Positions 5,301 to 6,792 of a stretch of DNA of 6,792 nt are shown here, one piece after another (position 1 is the first letter of the stretch; every line of letters starts with the position of its first letter). The stretch covers positions 1-6,792 of the forward strand of contig CAKMZU010000191.1 of assembly GCA_929200485.1 (NCBI GenBank), given 5' to 3'. Both the position numbers and the translations under genes were made by a program. Source of the DNA: an uncultured Gammaproteobacteria bacterium. Lineage in GTDB: Bacteria > Pseudomonadota > Gammaproteobacteria > Pseudomonadales > DT-91. A model generated the notes under the pieces. The model searched no databases, was not told the DNA's origin, and saw nothing but the letters and a program-made list of their open reading frames with translations.

Positions 5301-6792
5301 CTGCCTGCGGCATCCGTGACTGTGGCAGATTTATAATTGAGTGGTGTTTCTTTTATGATCTGGTTGATTTGGCTTTTATCGAAATTTTGATGAGTATAGA
5401 GTGTGGCTTTACCCAGTGGGTTGGTTTCTTTGGTTAATCGATCCAGGTCGTCATATTCATATTCCCAGATGGAGCCAACAGGTGTACGTTTTTCAATGAG
5501 GTTGCCGCTGCGCGTATTCTGGATTTCCGTATTCACAGCGCCACGTTGACTTATCTGTTTAACCGTCAATAAGCCAGAATTTTTGTCGAAATGATAGGTT
5601 TTGGTGTATGACGTTTTTTGAGGTCCGGGTTGCTCATTGGCTAGCCATTCAACGGATGAAAACATTTTTCTACCGAAGTTATCATGCTGCATGGTGGATT
5701 TTTGCCAGGGTTGCCAGGCATGTTGAACATGCGCTTTATAGTCGATGATTTTATCGGCATGGGTTTTTTTATCGATTGATAGGGTATAAGAGGATCGAAT
5801 AATTTGGTTGGTCAGTGCGTCTGTGCGAATGTTTTCCTTTTCCAGACCAAAGGCATCATTGTAGTAGGATTTGGCCTGATGATGGATAGTGTTCCACTTC
5901 CCGTAAACCCGATCGAAGACCAGGCGGGACTCTTCGATTTTGTTGCCATACAAATCATATTTTGTCAGGATTTTATCCCTTGGGATATAAACGTTTTGTT
6001 TGTCATCCCAAATCCAGTTGATGGTTTCGCGCGGCTTGTCATAGTTGGTGGAACGACTGTATTTAAAAGGGGAAATACTGTATTTATAGGTTGTTTTTAG
6101 ATGTTTCAAACCATCTTTGAGTGTGCGTACTTCTGTGGGTAGATGCAGGTAATTATAATAATAGCGTTTACGGCTATTTTGCGGCACCTGCCCGATTAAA
6201 TCACTGCGGGCAATTTCAACGGAATAACGATAAGACTTATTCTGACTATCCATCAAGTTATCGCTGTTATTCGATAAGCCATACATTGGGTAGCCAGTGA
6301 AGTTGTTGTCTTCTGAGTAGGTGTAGTGTGTTTCTTCAATTTTTTTATTTGTCGCTAAATCCATTTTTTCAAGCAGAGCGACAACGGGCATTTGTTTTTT
6401 ACCATTGCCATCGGTGTAGCTAATAGTGTCGTAGCTGATTTGTGTGATTAACCCTTTGGGCGTTTCTATGGTTCTTAGAAGGTTTCTTCCGGCAAAATTC
6501 ACGTATTTAAATTCGGTACGCTGCCCTATGGCATTGGCGATTGCCTCAACGCCATTTTTATTGAAATATACATGGATTTTTTTGTTGTCTGGGGTAGTAA
6601 GGTTGAAACCACCGGGCACATAATCAAAGCGGTATTGATTGCCATAATTATCCGTCAAGGTTTTTAAACGGGCAGTTCTAAGGGCGCTGATGGGTTCTTC
6701 ATAGTCAAACTGGATAACGTTTCCGAAGCGATCTTTCTCAATGACAATCAGTCCCTGATGAGAGAAATACTTGATGCTGCCATCTTTGTGAT
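2363..6792 (-). CDS. RHS/YD-repeat protein with RHS core and membrane-like C-terminal extension (5' end beyond the right edge)
   Basis: The frame is open to the window edge, so the true start is outside; the TTG at 6658 is internal, preceded by 44 in-frame codons including DRFGNVIQFDYE. Of 1475 visible residues, about 1-1140 are YD-type repeats (YDDLDRLTKETNPLGKATLY, YDSLNRLIGEIHDDGH and many more), which in this family wind into a hollow beta-shell. Residues ~1150-1204 form the conserved RHS core (YLQRRFYHVDLKLFVSRD, then YAYAKGNPISFIDPTGH). In relatives the core ends the shell and cleaves off a variable C-terminal toxin. The 271-residue extension has Gly/Ala-rich hydrophobic stretches at about 1214-1261 and 1280-1313. 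A Ser/Thr/Ala-rich segment (1332-1395) and a tip ending EGFGFFTNAILTH follow. No known nuclease, ADP-ribosyltransferase, deaminase or protease motif is seen. The hydrophobic part suggests membrane insertion or pore formation; this is inference. No clear immunity gene follows. Confidence 0.93.
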   Translation of the reverse strand, partial: HKDGSIKYFSHQGLIVIEKDRFGNVIQFDYEEPISALRTARLKTLTDNYGNQYRFDYVPGGFNLTTPDNKKIHVYFNKNGVEAIANAIGQRTEFKYVNFAGRNLLRTIETPKGLITQISYDTISYTDGNGKKQMPVVALLEKMDLATNKKIEETHYTYSEDNNFTGYPMYGLSNNSDNLMDSQNKSYRYSVEIARSDLIGQVPQNSRKRYYYNYLHLPTEVRTLKDGLKHLKTTYKYSISPFKYSRSTNYDKPRETINWIWDDKQNVYIPRDKILTKYDLYGNKIEESRLVFDRVYGKWNTIHHQAKSYYNDAFGLEKENIRTDALTNQIIRSSYTLSIDKKTHADKIIDYKAHVQHAWQPWQKSTMQHDNFGRKMFSSVEWLANEQPGPQKTSYTKTYHFDKNSGLLTVKQISQRGAVNTEIQNTRSGNLIEKRTPVGSIWEYEYDDLDRLTKETNPLGKATLYTHQNFDKSQINQIIKETPLNYKSATVTDAAGRVIAHKDYFKNTWRTLSSMEYNGWNKVVKQTNILNLNEATIYDQLERPIKHIDQWGNIKRIDYNDLHLITTTYINQHKVMEKETQPWLAKTIYRKYPVFDNPNDPQTYFLENIIEKNGFGKLSKQSSAQIHRHTLQRIDTIEWCYQYDPSLNRTKKTIKGFDGLHFTHTTQYDLFKNVVKHTKEQTCAHETSKGETDLREYNEDNQLVKVMTPEKMTIVHINDKEGRRIKTIQPDGQEILFDYNLLGQVVKSSWMRDDKQLEITKTYNDDNHLIALSDNDGQVIKYSYLPNGKVHTVSYPDGQAMTMGYDDKNRVITQTDFAGKRYQITYNKDDKGAVSQIQLGQHQMLFHYGEDDNNVKGNLIKRTAIYDADGNSPENSLVVTETDFYYGAFRNLTKTAHFSKPSGTVFNTDRYFNTRGQLESTSNHSHKGQQPSIDSTIKYQYDSLNRLIGEIHDDGHLVKSINYRYDANNNLTEEIFHDGSSQRSLTHDYNRQDQRLRSVFNDSKKEVVEHYRWNKNGHLEQALNTTDFEYDAQGYLMRLKHPDFSPVDYHYLPNGLLGKRTREKKSRGFYHGVNKKITAIKDDNHWYSLFSDKHGLQATISETGVDQFFVAGRDTGAILASDKNFNTTTYTAYGKSVTPFKGDNISSSFGWNQEYLDQDANLTYLQRRFYHVDLKLFVSRDTFHVDNHYAYAKGNPISFIDPTGHNSQQGVSYGVGSGLTVLGILGALLAIPTEGASLTFSAGAGIAAGVTASLSGISLMGSQGALDSGNKQAAKALQYISIGLGAASIVLTGVAIAPAVYGFLTTPLIFYMGTYESAIESGQRASALSLNQGASEIVHGAVDQSVSSTGASQMTFQATTGSVASTSNAYMAPTAATSEAGTSEASALPASTTVPDKAIYAKPLVAHADGRILSGVAPSPKVITAPPIPGSFTYKYATTFTDISAANEAFKEIFIQQLIEGGEGFGFFTNAILTH

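Noticed and set aside
2533..6100. Plus-strand frames at 2533-2718, 2904-3155, 4283-4486, 4736-4936 and 5804-6100, and minus-strand frames at 3460-3651 and 4765-5040
   Set aside because: All lie wholly inside the continuous RHS reading frame and show no protein-family features.
6656..6658. TTG as the start of the large RHS gene
   Set aside because: The same frame continues upstream to the window edge with RHS-like sequence, so this is an internal leucine codon.

Overview
The window looks like a piece of an accessory genome region from a host-associated gammaproteobacterium with fairly low G+C. This is inferred from the mix of content: very large RHS/YD-repeat proteins, a Sec-exported protein with a eukaryote-type RING finger, and the remnant of an IS200-type insertion sequence. 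Endozoicomonas-like or Legionellales-like bacteria would fit, but nothing in the sequence fixes the genus.

Layout, read on the minus strand (all intact genes point that way). From the right edge to 2363 runs the 3' part of a giant RHS-repeat gene (1475 codons visible; its 5' end is outside the window). It ends in a conserved RHS core and a 271-residue C-terminal extension with membrane-like segments, a Ser/Thr/Ala-rich linker and a short tip. Next comes about 720 bp of AT-rich, hard-to-assign DNA (1643-2362). It holds a leader-like repeat, several hairpins, a 14-bp direct repeat and only doubtful small ORFs. Then comes a 254-codon gene (878-1642) for a protein with a signal peptide, a cysteine-rich segment, a pentapeptide repeat tract and a C-terminal RING-type zinc finger. 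Beyond it lie a decayed IS200/IS605 TnpA fragment on the plus strand (about 564-794) and about 400 bp of non-coding DNA with palindromes. Finally, the first 54 codons of a second RHS-type gene, with signal peptide, run off the left edge (1-163).

The ~100 bp upstream of the second RHS gene and the ~100 bp downstream of the first one share a diverged sequence, including a conserved promoter-like pair of hexamers. This suggests that RHS units were duplicated in tandem and that the RING gene and IS remnant now occupy the gap between them. No recognisable toxin domain or classical immunity gene follows the first RHS gene. The RING protein between two RHS genes is the most unusual element. How it works with the RHS proteins, if it does, cannot be read from the sequence.
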